A DNA stretch of 12,060 nt from Nitrospira sp. (GTDB lineage: Bacteria; Nitrospirota; Nitrospiria; Nitrospirales; Nitrospiraceae), in contig JANYBU010000143.1 of assembly GCA_025360665.1 (NCBI GenBank), positions 1 through 12,060 of the forward strand, given 5' to 3'. The translations under genes and the position numbers were made by a program. The notes under the pieces were generated by a model. It ran no database searches. It worked only from the letters and a program-made list of their open reading frames with translations, and was not told the DNA's origin. Positions 6,889 through 12,060 of the stretch are shown piece by piece. The stretch's first letter is position 1. Each line of letters starts with the position of its first letter.

Positions 6889-7691
6889 GTCATGCCGATG
6901 GGTCACACCCGGGCCGCGATTTCCCAGGACAGGGGAGCGAGCCTCTCCCGATGCCTACCCCACAAGTGGGTACGCTCGTCAGATTTTCGCAACCGATCCC
7001 TTATGCCGAGGCATGGACAATTCAGAAACAGCTACAGGAAGAACGGATTGCGGAGAGACAAGGGGATGTATTGTTGCTCCTTGAGCACTCGCCAGTCTAT
7101 ACCCTGGGCCGTACCACCCAACCAGCACATTGGGACTGCGGGGAAGAGGCCCTCCGCCGGACAGGCGCCAGCCTCCAGTCCGTAGATCGTGGCGGCTCGA
7201 TTACCTACCATGGACCTGGACAGGTTGTGGGCTATCCCATCCTCAAACTGTCACATTATTGCTCAGGACCGAAACAGTATGTACGGAAGTTGGAGGAGGT
7301 CTTGATCCATACACTCGCGCGATGGGGGATTGAAGGCTATCGCCTCGAGAAGAAACCTGGCGTCTGGGTGCGCCGGAATCATGCTGATGCGAAGATTGCC
7401 GCGATCGGCGTCCGGATCGATCATGGGGTCACGATTCACGGATTTGCGCTTAACGTTGATCTGGACCTATCCCCTTTTTCCCATATCATGCCCTGCGGCC
7501 TGGCTCAGTGCCACATCACATCCATGGCCAAGGTCCGGCAGTCCGCCTTGTCGCCTTCAGTCGTCGCGCAACAGGTGGCGCAGGAATTCGCGCGAACATT
7601 CAACATTCAATGGATGAGTCTCTCGCCCGACGTCATGAGGCTGGGGCACCATGATCACCACCTCACATCGACGTCCCCGCTGCAAACCTGA
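6885..7691 (+). CDS. lipB: Octanoyl-[acyl-carrier-protein]:protein N-octanoyltransferase
   Basis: LipB transfers octanoate from acyl carrier protein to lipoyl domains of 2-oxoacid dehydrogenases or the glycine cleavage H protein; LipA then inserts the sulphurs. Signatures are RGGSITYHGPGQ (102-113), K170 in AKIAAIGVR and the thioester cysteine C204 in IMPCGL. At 268 residues it is longer than most LipB because of about 25 extra N-terminal residues rich in Gly/Pro/His and a His-rich tail (HHDHH). The start at 6885 overlaps the protease stop; an internal ATG at 6951 (M23) is the alternative. No lipA is in the window. The glutamate-dehydrogenase-type gene begins 15 bases after its stop, so the three genes are probably co-transcribed. 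Confidence 0.96.
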   Translation: MSHADGSHPGRDFPGQGSEPLPMPTPQVGTLVRFSQPIPYAEAWTIQKQLQEERIAERQGDVLLLLEHSPVYTLGRTTQPAHWDCGEEALRRTGASLQSVDRGGSITYHGPGQVVGYPILKLSHYCSGPKQYVRKLEEVLIHTLARWGIEGYRLEKKPGVWVRRNHADAKIAAIGVRIDHGVTIHGFALNVDLDLSPFSHIMPCGLAQCHITSMAKVRQSALSPSVVAQQVAQEFARTFNIQWMSLSPDVMRLGHHDHHLTSTSPLQT

Positions 7692-7706
7692 CGAAAGGAA
7701 CACCCC

Positions 7707-8963
7707 ATGCACGAACTCGACACGCCGACTTTCCGACTGGCAGTTGCGCAGTTCGATCAAGCAGCCGAAGCCATGGAGCTTGATCACAATTTACGCGAGC
7801 GGCTGAAACTTCCACAGCGGTCGCTGATTGTCAGCGTGCCTGTTCGGATGGATGACGGCCGGGTCGAGGTCTATACCGGCTATCGTGTACAGCACGATTC
7901 TTCCCGCGGCCCCTCAAAAGGCGGTATTCGCTACCATCCGGACGTGAATCTTGGGGAGGTTGCAGCACTGGCAATGTGGATGACCTGGAAATGCGCATTA
8001 GCCGACCTGCCCTACGGCGGTGCCAAGGGTGGCGTGGCGATCGCCCCAAAACAGTTATCGCGGCCAGAATTAGAACGATTGACCAGGCGCTATACAGCGG
8101 AAATCTTCCCGCTGATCGGGCCGGAAAAAGACGTGCCTGCCCCGGACGTCGGCACAGACGCCCAGGTGATGGCCTGGATCATGGACACATACAGTCAGCA
8201 GGTGGGGTATTCGGTGCCAGGCGTCGTCACAGGCAAGCCCTTATCGATCGGAGGAAGCCTCGGACGTGAGGAGGCCACCGGCCGCGGTGTGGTCTACGTC
8301 ACTATGGAAGCGCTTCGTCACCTCAAGCTCGACATTCGGAACACAACCGTGGTCATCCAGGGCTTCGGCAACGTGGGGGCCCATACCGCTCGCATCATGC
8401 AGGAGTCTGGCGCACGCGTCATCGCAGTGAGTGACGTGAACGGAGGCATCCACAATTCGAGCGGCTTGGACATTCCTGAGCTCCTCACACGCTACAAGAC
8501 CAGGGGCCAATCCCTCCGTGACACCAAGCTGGGAGACTGGCTCTCCAACGACGAATTGCTGCAACTCGACTGCACCGTGCTGGTCCCCGCCGCGCTATCC
8601 GAGGTGATCACCGAACGTAATGCCGCGAAACTGCGCTGCCGGATTCTCGCCGAAGGGGCGAACGGTCCGACGACCCTGGATGCCGATCGCATTCTGCAGG
8701 ACCAGGGGATCTTTATCATTCCGGACATCCTGGCCAACTCCGGTGGCGTAATCGTGTCCTACTTCGAGTGGGTGCAGGATGTGCAACGATTTTTCTGGAA
8801 AGCTACTGACATTCAGGAGCGCCTGCAAGACATTCTGACTTCCGCTTTCCATCGGACATTACAGTTTTCCGTCTCCAAAAAAACTTCCATGCGTATGGCC
8901 GCCTTGATGAGCGGGATCGATAAAGTCGCCCAAGCTCATCTCCATCGCGGACTCTACCCGTGA
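7707..8963 (+). CDS. Glu/Leu/Phe/Val dehydrogenase (probable glutamate dehydrogenase)
   Basis: This 418-residue NAD(P)-dependent amino acid dehydrogenase is most likely glutamate dehydrogenase, interconverting glutamate and 2-oxoglutarate plus ammonia. The substrate domain has PSKGGIRYHP (69-78, K71), K95 in TWKCAL, catalytic K107 in PYGGAKGG and catalytic D147 in VPAPDVGTD. The Rossmann domain has GFGNVG (219-224) followed by an acidic residue region at VSDVNG. LAEGANGPTT and DILANSGGVIVSYFEW are standard GluDH signatures. Length fits the hexameric roughly 420-residue bacterial and archaeal class. The site AAAGGAA lies seven to eight bases before the ATG. In an ammonia-rich lifestyle such as nitrification it would connect ammonium to carbon metabolism, but leucine specificity cannot be excluded from sequence alone. 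Confidence 0.94.
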   Translation: MHELDTPTFRLAVAQFDQAAEAMELDHNLRERLKLPQRSLIVSVPVRMDDGRVEVYTGYRVQHDSSRGPSKGGIRYHPDVNLGEVAALAMWMTWKCALADLPYGGAKGGVAIAPKQLSRPELERLTRRYTAEIFPLIGPEKDVPAPDVGTDAQVMAWIMDTYSQQVGYSVPGVVTGKPLSIGGSLGREEATGRGVVYVTMEALRHLKLDIRNTTVVIQGFGNVGAHTARIMQESGARVIAVSDVNGGIHNSSGLDIPELLTRYKTRGQSLRDTKLGDWLSNDELLQLDCTVLVPAALSEVITERNAAKLRCRILAEGANGPTTLDADRILQDQGIFIIPDILANSGGVIVSYFEWVQDVQRFFWKATDIQERLQDILTSAFHRTLQFSVSKKTSMRMAALMSGIDKVAQAHLHRGLYP

Positions 8964-9012
8964 GCTTTACATATCATGTGGGCGGGGGTCGCGTACTGTC
9001 GGGGTCTCTCGC

Positions 9013-9401
9013 TTGAAGGACTATGCGTTGGCCGCACTCGCCGGGATTTGGCTGGCCGACGGCATGGCCCTCCTTGTGGCTCCCCGCTACGTCATCACGC
9101 AGGCCCGCGAATTGCTGCAGCAGTTCCCTGCGATATTGCGGTGGGAGCTTCTCCCGATCATCGGAGGCGTCTTCTTGCTCTTCGCCGCATAGGAACTGCC
9201 TACCAATGGCTCTGGATGATGACGTCGGGAGGCATAATCGCCAAAGGAGCCTTCCTGTCGATCGGAGCACACTCGTGGCGTGAACCGGCCATCGATTGGT
9301 GTATCGGCCGAGAAGACGTCGACCTCCGGTTCTGGGAGCTTAGTCACTGTGCACTTGCGGTCCTGTTACTCTATGCGCTAGGGTGGATCGGTCGGAGCTG
9401 A
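9013..9401 (+). pseudogene. Small four-helix membrane protein, split by one frameshift
   Basis: The first frame runs from TTG 9013 to the TAG at 9190-9192 and encodes 59 residues starting MKDYALAALAG, with two hydrophobic helices. Coding continues without a gap in the next frame, from about 9192 to the TGA at 9401, starting GTAYQWLWMM and ending LLLYALGWIGRS, with two more hydrophobic segments. Joined, they give about 129 residues with four predicted helices and a polar loop containing the acidic stretch GREDVDLRFW. One missing base (or two added) around 9189-9192 explains the break. The start is a TTG with only a weak ribosome binding site. It resembles uncharacterised small membrane proteins I recall from Nitrospira, but no function is known. 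A sequencing error could also produce this split. Confidence 0.7.
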
Positions 9402-9430
9402 GTCACGCAGAATCTTAGGAGAAATACAGA

Positions 9431-9724
9431 ATGGATCGGGATGCCGTGCTGTCCCTCTGGGAAGCCCACAAGGAGGAGCGATGGCCTCAAGTGGGAAGCC
9501 CGCATGAGGGGCCGCTGATGACACTGGACACGGTGATCAGCGGATGCGTGGTGTATTTCCTCGATAGTCCTGAGGGCCTTGATGCCCAGCGGCTCGGGAT
9601 CGTCGAAGATTGTGTCGCCGACCTGGATAACCTGACCGACGAGCTTGATGATAGTTGTCGGCTCTACTTTCAGCGGCTCCGGCACCTCGGCGCCGTCCTC
9701 ATCACCACCCATCACACCATCTAG
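9431..9724 (+). CDS. Conserved-looking hypothetical protein, 97 residues
   Basis: I do not recognise a named family. The 97-residue product is acidic and soluble, with no membrane segment or signal peptide. It reads as mostly helical, with a patch SPHEGPLMTLDTVISGCVVYF in the first half and the helix IVEDCVADLDNLTDELDD in the second. AGGAGA at 9417-9422, eight bases before the ATG, is a good ribosome binding site, which together with balanced amino-acid composition makes it a real gene. It starts 30 bases after the broken membrane-protein gene on the same strand, so the two were probably co-transcribed. It faces the broken globin gene, with a hairpin between them. No lesion is visible. Confidence 0.78.
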   Translation: MDRDAVLSLWEAHKEERWPQVGSPHEGPLMTLDTVISGCVVYFLDSPEGLDAQRLGIVEDCVADLDNLTDELDDSCRLYFQRLRHLGAVLITTHHTI

Positions 9725-9732
9725 CCTCTTCT

Positions 9733-9750
9733 GTATAGAAATGTATAGAA
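9733..9750. repeat. Short direct repeat GTATAGAA x2
   Basis: GTATAGAA occurs at 9733-9740 and 9743-9750, ten bases apart, just after the stop of the 97-residue gene. It may simply form the T-rich tail (read on the minus strand) of the adjacent terminator hairpin. Confidence 0.35.
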
Positions 9751-9754
9751 ACAA

Positions 9755-9779
9755 GTGGGGACGGATTGGTCCGCCCCCA
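9755..9779 (-). terminator. Hairpin between convergent genes, probable terminator
   Basis: GGGGACGGA (9757-9765) pairs with TCCGCCCC (9770-9777) across the loop TTGG, with A9761 bulged. On the minus strand the hairpin is followed by CTTGTTTCTATAC, moderately T-rich, so it fits best as the terminator of the globin gene. The tail on the plus strand is not T-rich. Confidence 0.5.
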
Positions 9780-9793
9780 TCGCTTCATGGTAT

Positions 9794-10159
9794 TTACGGA
9801 GCTTCGACATTATCCTTCTTCATTAGTCCGAGAAGACCCAGGAGTTCGCCCTTTTCCTGCGCCGGCACTTTGAACATATCCAGCGCTTTCACCAGGTCCT
9901 CCAGTCGCCATACAGACTTGATCGACAAGGTGACCCTTGAGTTTCCAAATATCGGTGGTTGCAAACCGGCCATTGATCTTGATATCGGCGACCACATTAG
10001 CCACAAACTGATCAACGACTGCGGGAATCAAGGACTTTCCGCCAAGCCAGTCGTACAGAGTCTTCCCTGCCGGCATCCGCTCCGCCTCCGCACAGCCAAT
10101 CAGGACCACCATGACGCTGAATCCTGCCACCCATCCCCACACCACAGCTACTTTGTCAT
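9794..10159 (-). pseudogene. Group 1 truncated haemoglobin lipoprotein, broken by deletion and frameshift
   Basis: The minus-strand frame from GTG 10145 reads VLIGC, a lipobox-like signal end. The start of a group 1 truncated haemoglobin follows (KTLYDWLGG, VVDQFVANVVAD, INGRF, VDQVCMATGGP). It then runs into unrelated codons. The expected C-terminal end (LEDLVKALDMFKV through KKDNVEAP and TAA at 9794) continues in another frame. About 25 codons between TGGP and LEDLVK are missing, including the helix that carries the haem-ligating proximal histidine. The join lies in CTGGAGGACC (9894-9903), a sequence that can encode both sides. At the 5' end a strong AAGGAGG (10170-10176) precedes ATG 10159, whose frame stops after three codons. 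A single-base loss there would restore a charged signal peptide. The gene is therefore doubly disrupted and cannot make a haem-binding globin. Confidence 0.75.
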
Positions 10160-10500
10160 ATGACCCCTCCCTCCTTAGCGAACGACCCCGTCACCGGTGT
10201 AAATAAAATGTGATGCCCTGCCCCAATCTGGCTTGCAAATACAGGATCTCGGTGGGCTTTCGCTCGTGCTCATGCCGTTCAATTATTGTCTTCGGAAGAT
10301 GGTGGAGGCGCAGATCAAGACCCAAGTTGTGCTTGAGATGACCTCCCCCGAGAGCATTCTCCAGCGGTGGCGGAAGGGGTGGGACTCACGATTCTATCTG
10401 AGCTGTACGTCTGATTAAGACTTACAGGATCGGGGTTGCGAATTATTGGCCTGTACGGCCCTGTTCCACGACTTGCCTTCTCGCCCATCCAAAGCACAGT
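10160..10500. other. Spacer between the globin relic and the IS3 element
   Basis: The first bases hold the globin ribosome binding site on the minus strand. A plus-strand frame from TTG 10233 to 10418 (61 codons) is open, but it has no ribosome binding site and no recognisable family. At 10368-10395 the minus strand resembles the last 20 or so bases of a tRNA-Ser (CCCACCCCTTCCGCCA), without any tRNA body. I regard neither as a supported gene. Confidence 0.35.
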
Positions 10501-10533
10501 TGAGCTAGCCCGGGTTTGGCGGACACCTCAAAA

Positions 10534-10552
10534 GGGGGCACGATACGCCCCC
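10534..10552 (+). promoter_or_regulatory. GC hairpin just before the IS3 orfA ribosome binding site
   Basis: GGGGGC (10534-10539) pairs perfectly with GCCCCC (10547-10552) across the loop ACGATAC. The ribosome binding site GAGGAGGT (10553-10560) begins at the next base. A stem at this point could block transcripts entering from outside from being translated into transposase, a known strategy in some insertion sequences; here it is inference. Confidence 0.45.
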
Positions 10553-10565
10553 GAGGAGGTGTGAC

Positions 10566-10828
10566 ATGGTGCCACGACGACGGTTTACTCCCGAGTTTAA
10601 GCGGCAAGCCGTGCAACTGCTCAACGCCGGCCAACGCCCGGCCGCCGAGATCGCCCGTGAACTCGGCATTCCCCGCAATCGGCTCTACAAATGGCACAAG
10701 GACGTCGCGGCCCATGGTGGGGTATTTCCGGGGTCCGGCCGGCAGGCTGAACCGGCCGCTGAACTGGCCCGCCTCAAGCGAGAATTGGCGCGGGTCACCG
10801 AGGAGCGTGACATTTTAAAAAAAGCCGC
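10566..10828 (+). pseudogene. IS3-family transposase OrfA, truncated by IS30 insertion
   Basis: About 88 codons of OrfA remain. The N-terminal helix-turn-helix DNA-binding domain (FTPEFKRQAVQLL and EIARELGIPRNRLYKW, about residues 7-43) is intact. It is followed by the coiled coil LARLKRELARVTEERDILKKA (about 67-87) that mediates multimer formation. The usual continuation after LKKAA (about 10 more residues, then the frameshift into orfB) is replaced by the IS30 left end, so the open frame that continues to 10922 is artificial. Start ATG 10566 has GAGGAGGT five bases before it. The surviving fragment could still bind IS ends as an inhibitor, but this is speculative. Confidence 0.88.
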
Positions 10829-10856
10829 GGTAGGTTCAACCGGTGAGAGCAACACC
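10829..10856. repeat. IS30 terminal inverted repeat, left
   Basis: A 28-base imperfect repeat, 22 of 28 identical to the reverse complement of 12031-12058. It lies next to the 3' end of the transposase frame and overlaps its last codons (stop at 10836). Confidence 0.88.
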
Positions 10857-11405
10857 TGCCTCCAATATAGCCGCTGGCGTCTGAAATCCCAACGTCTTCC
10901 GTGGCCGTTGATTCAAGCGTAACGCGATCGTGTTCAAGTCTGCCTGGGAGTAGCGTGAGAGGTCTGTCCCTTTCGGGAAATACTGGCGCAGCAGACGATT
11001 CGTATTTTCATTCGTGCCCCGCTGCCACGGGCTTTGTGGGTCACAAAAATAGACCTGTACCTCTGTATCGATCGTCAATCGTTTGTGCTGAGCCAATTCC
11101 ATCCCTCGATCCCAGGTTATCGACCGGCGCAATGCCGATGGCAGTTGCCGTACCTGTGTGCTCAGCGCCGTCACCACGCTGGCGGTGTCTTTCCCCGGCA
11201 CCTTCACCAGCATCGTGAAGCGCGACTGCCGTTCCACCAAGGTGACGATGTGCGTATTCTTTGACCCAGCAATCAAGTCCCCTTCCCAGTGACCGGGAAT
11301 CGCCCGGTCTTCCACCTCAGCAGGACGGTCGCGGATGGAGACACCATCAATGATCTGCCCGCGTGGCTGGCCAGCCGTACTCGCACGCTTTGCCCGCCGC
11401 ATCAT
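10836..11405 (-). CDS. IS30-family transposase, C-terminal catalytic part (same frame, separated by a stop)
   Basis: This part continues the frame of the N-terminal half nine codons after the TAA. It contains the DDE integrase core: D43 in HWEGDL, D99 in TWDRG and E133 in RGTNEN, numbered from the Met at 11405. The last two are separated by 33 residues, as is normal for IS30. NRLLRQYFPKGTDL is the family signature after the catalytic Glu. The catalytic half is intact. No ribosome binding site precedes the Met codons at 11405 and 11402, so separate translation is unlikely and the protein would need readthrough of the TAA. The combined length would be 386 residues, normal for the larger IS30 transposases. 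Confidence 0.85.
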   Translation of the reverse strand: MMRRAKRASTAGQPRGQIIDGVSIRDRPAEVEDRAIPGHWEGDLIAGSKNTHIVTLVERQSRFTMLVKVPGKDTASVVTALSTQVRQLPSALRRSITWDRGMELAQHKRLTIDTEVQVYFCDPQSPWQRGTNENTNRLLRQYFPKGTDLSRYSQADLNTIALRLNQRPRKTLGFQTPAAILEAGVALTG

Positions 11406-11432
11406 GCGTCTGGATCGGAGATGCCCAATTAA

Positions 11433-11996
11433 TTATTTCTTGAGCACCCCTCGGGCTTGAATGAACAAGCTGCGATAGATCGTTTCGTGGGAGACACGCA
11501 TCGTTCCCTGATCTGGGAATGCCCGCTTGAGCCACCCCGCGATTTGTTCGGGCGACCAATCCAACGTCAATTTACTCGCGACGATCCACTGGAGCGTAGG
11601 GGAGGTGGCGAGTCGACAGGGCTTGGGGCGTCGCGTGCGCTTCCAGGCTTGCGCGTCGGCCTCAGCGGCGCGATATGTGTGCGCCCCACCACAGCGGGTG
11701 ATTTCACGGCTGACCGTTGATGGCGCTCGACCGAGCATAGCGGCAATTTGCCGGATGGAGCGATCTGCCGCCATGCCACGCGAAATCTCTTCTCGCTCCG
11801 CGAGCGTCAGCGCCCAGCGCGACCGCCTCCGAACGGGAGGAATGAATCCCCCGTTCGATGACACCACGCCATGAATCGATCCGGCGTGCTTGCCGAGTGC
11901 CCGCCCGATCTCGCTCAACGACTGCCCCTGCTTCCATCGATGCCACAATTCCGCTTTCTGGGCCGCAGACAAGCCCGGACGCCCCATGTGTGTCAT
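11433..11996 (-). CDS. IS30-family transposase, N-terminal part ending at an in-frame TAA
   Basis: These 187 codons encode the DNA-binding half of an IS30 transposase. A first helix-turn-helix (about residues 25-45, QSLSEIGRALGKHAGS) and a second (about 80-100, SIRQIAAMLGRAPSTVSREI) bind the terminal repeats. DWSPEQIAGWLKRAFP and VSHETIYRSLF are family signatures. ATG 11996 has GGAGG nine bases before it and is preferred to upstream GTG codons. Translation stops at TAA (11433-11435) right after VLKK, where relatives usually have KKEL, so one G-to-T change of a GAA codon explains the stop. On its own this half lacks the DDE catalytic residues and could only bind ends. Confidence 0.88.
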   Translation of the reverse strand: MTHMGRPGLSAAQKAELWHRWKQGQSLSEIGRALGKHAGSIHGVVSSNGGFIPPVRRRSRWALTLAEREEISRGMAADRSIRQIAAMLGRAPSTVSREITRCGGAHTYRAAEADAQAWKRTRRPKPCRLATSPTLQWIVASKLTLDWSPEQIAGWLKRAFPDQGTMRVSHETIYRSLFIQARGVLKK

Positions 11997-12030
11997 CACG
12001 ATCACCCTCCAACTCCACCGTATCCCAGAT

Positions 12031-12058
12031 GGTGTTGCGTTGATCGCCTGAACCTACC
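12031..12058. repeat. IS30 terminal inverted repeat, right
   Basis: The partner of 10829-10856, located 34 bases upstream of the transposase start. The window ends two bases after it, so the continuation of the interrupted IS3 element is not visible. Confidence 0.88.
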
Positions 12059-12060
12059 GC

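Larger units (their letters stand above)
10501..10828 (+). mobile_element. Left part of an IS3-family insertion sequence
   Basis: The segment holds a probable left end starting TGAGCTAGCCCGGG with GGACACC about 20 bases in, as in many IS3-family ends. It is followed by a GGGGGC/GCCCCC hairpin (10534-10552), a strong ribosome binding site and orfA. It is cut at 10828 by the IS30-family element. The rest of orfA and the orfB integrase should lie beyond 12060. The exact left boundary is inferred from the end motif only, because the matching right end is not in the window. Confidence 0.65.
10829..12058 (-). mobile_element. Complete IS30-family insertion sequence, 1230 bp
   Basis: Terminal inverted repeats at 10829-10856 and 12031-12058 match at 22 of 28 positions, including the outer ten bases GGTAGGTTCA and the inner eight GCAACACC. 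The dinucleotide GC flanks both ends (10827-10828 and 12059-12060), which fits a 2-base target duplication typical of IS30 relatives. It can equally be read as a two-base extension of the repeats. A single transposase frame fills the element on the minus strand but contains an internal TAA, so the element is probably immobile unless a full-length copy supplies transposase. It is inserted inside the orfA gene of an IS3 element. Confidence 0.9.

Noticed and set aside
10368..10395. tRNA-Ser 3'-end-like sequence on the minus strand
   Set aside because: Only about 20 bases match and there is no T-loop consensus or tRNA body, so it cannot be distinguished from chance.
10233..10418. 61-codon plus-strand frame before the IS3 element
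   Set aside because: TTG start without a ribosome binding site and no recognisable family; may be chance or a small relic.
10829..10922. Continuation of the IS3 orfA frame into the IS30 end
   Set aside because: After LKKAAV the sequence is the IS30 terminal repeat and the tail of its transposase on the other strand, so the encoded residues are artificial.
1..12060. CRISPR array, toxin-antitoxin, retron, riboswitch or defence island
   Set aside because: I searched both strands by eye and found no regular direct-repeat array, no paired toxin/antitoxin, no reverse transcriptase and no recognisable riboswitch core.

Overview
The window looks like a chromosomal segment from a GC-rich bacterium. 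The closest fit from recalled protein style (sigma factor, TrmI, small membrane protein, lipoprotein-type truncated globin) is Nitrospira or another member of the Nitrospirota. That assignment is inference from memory, not from a search.

Layout. Bases 1-648 hold no convincing protein gene, only a degenerate tRNA-Lys(CUU)-like sequence and some repeats. From 649 to 3892 everything lies on the minus strand and reads, in transcription order, trmI (tRNA m1A58 methyltransferase), a short-chain dehydrogenase, aroE (shikimate dehydrogenase), aroK (shikimate kinase) and then tRNA-Arg(UCG). Two of the junctions (trmI/SDR and aroE/aroK) are 4-base ATGA overlaps, so the block behaves like an operon that makes the last shikimate-branch intermediates and modifies tRNA. 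Bases 3893-4436 are a decayed spacer with the C-terminal relic of a slipin/SPFH protein.

From 4437 to 8963 the plus strand carries a sigma-70 family factor ending in a hairpin terminator. It is followed by a tight group: an exported HtrA/DegP-like serine protease, lipB (octanoyltransferase, overlapping the protease stop by 4 bases) and a Glu/Leu/Phe/Val-type dehydrogenase 15 bases further on.

From about 9000 to the end the window is visibly decaying. A four-helix small membrane protein is split by one frameshift. A truncated haemoglobin lipoprotein gene has lost its proximal-histidine segment through a deletion at a short repeat and probably also has a frameshift after codon 3. An IS3-family element is cut within orfA by a complete IS30-family element (10829-12058) whose own transposase has an in-frame TAA. 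One intact small hypothetical gene (9431-9724) survives in this zone.

I found no new defence, biosynthetic or RNA-based system. The most informative content is the pattern of gene decay around the nested insertion sequences and the degenerate tRNA at the left edge.
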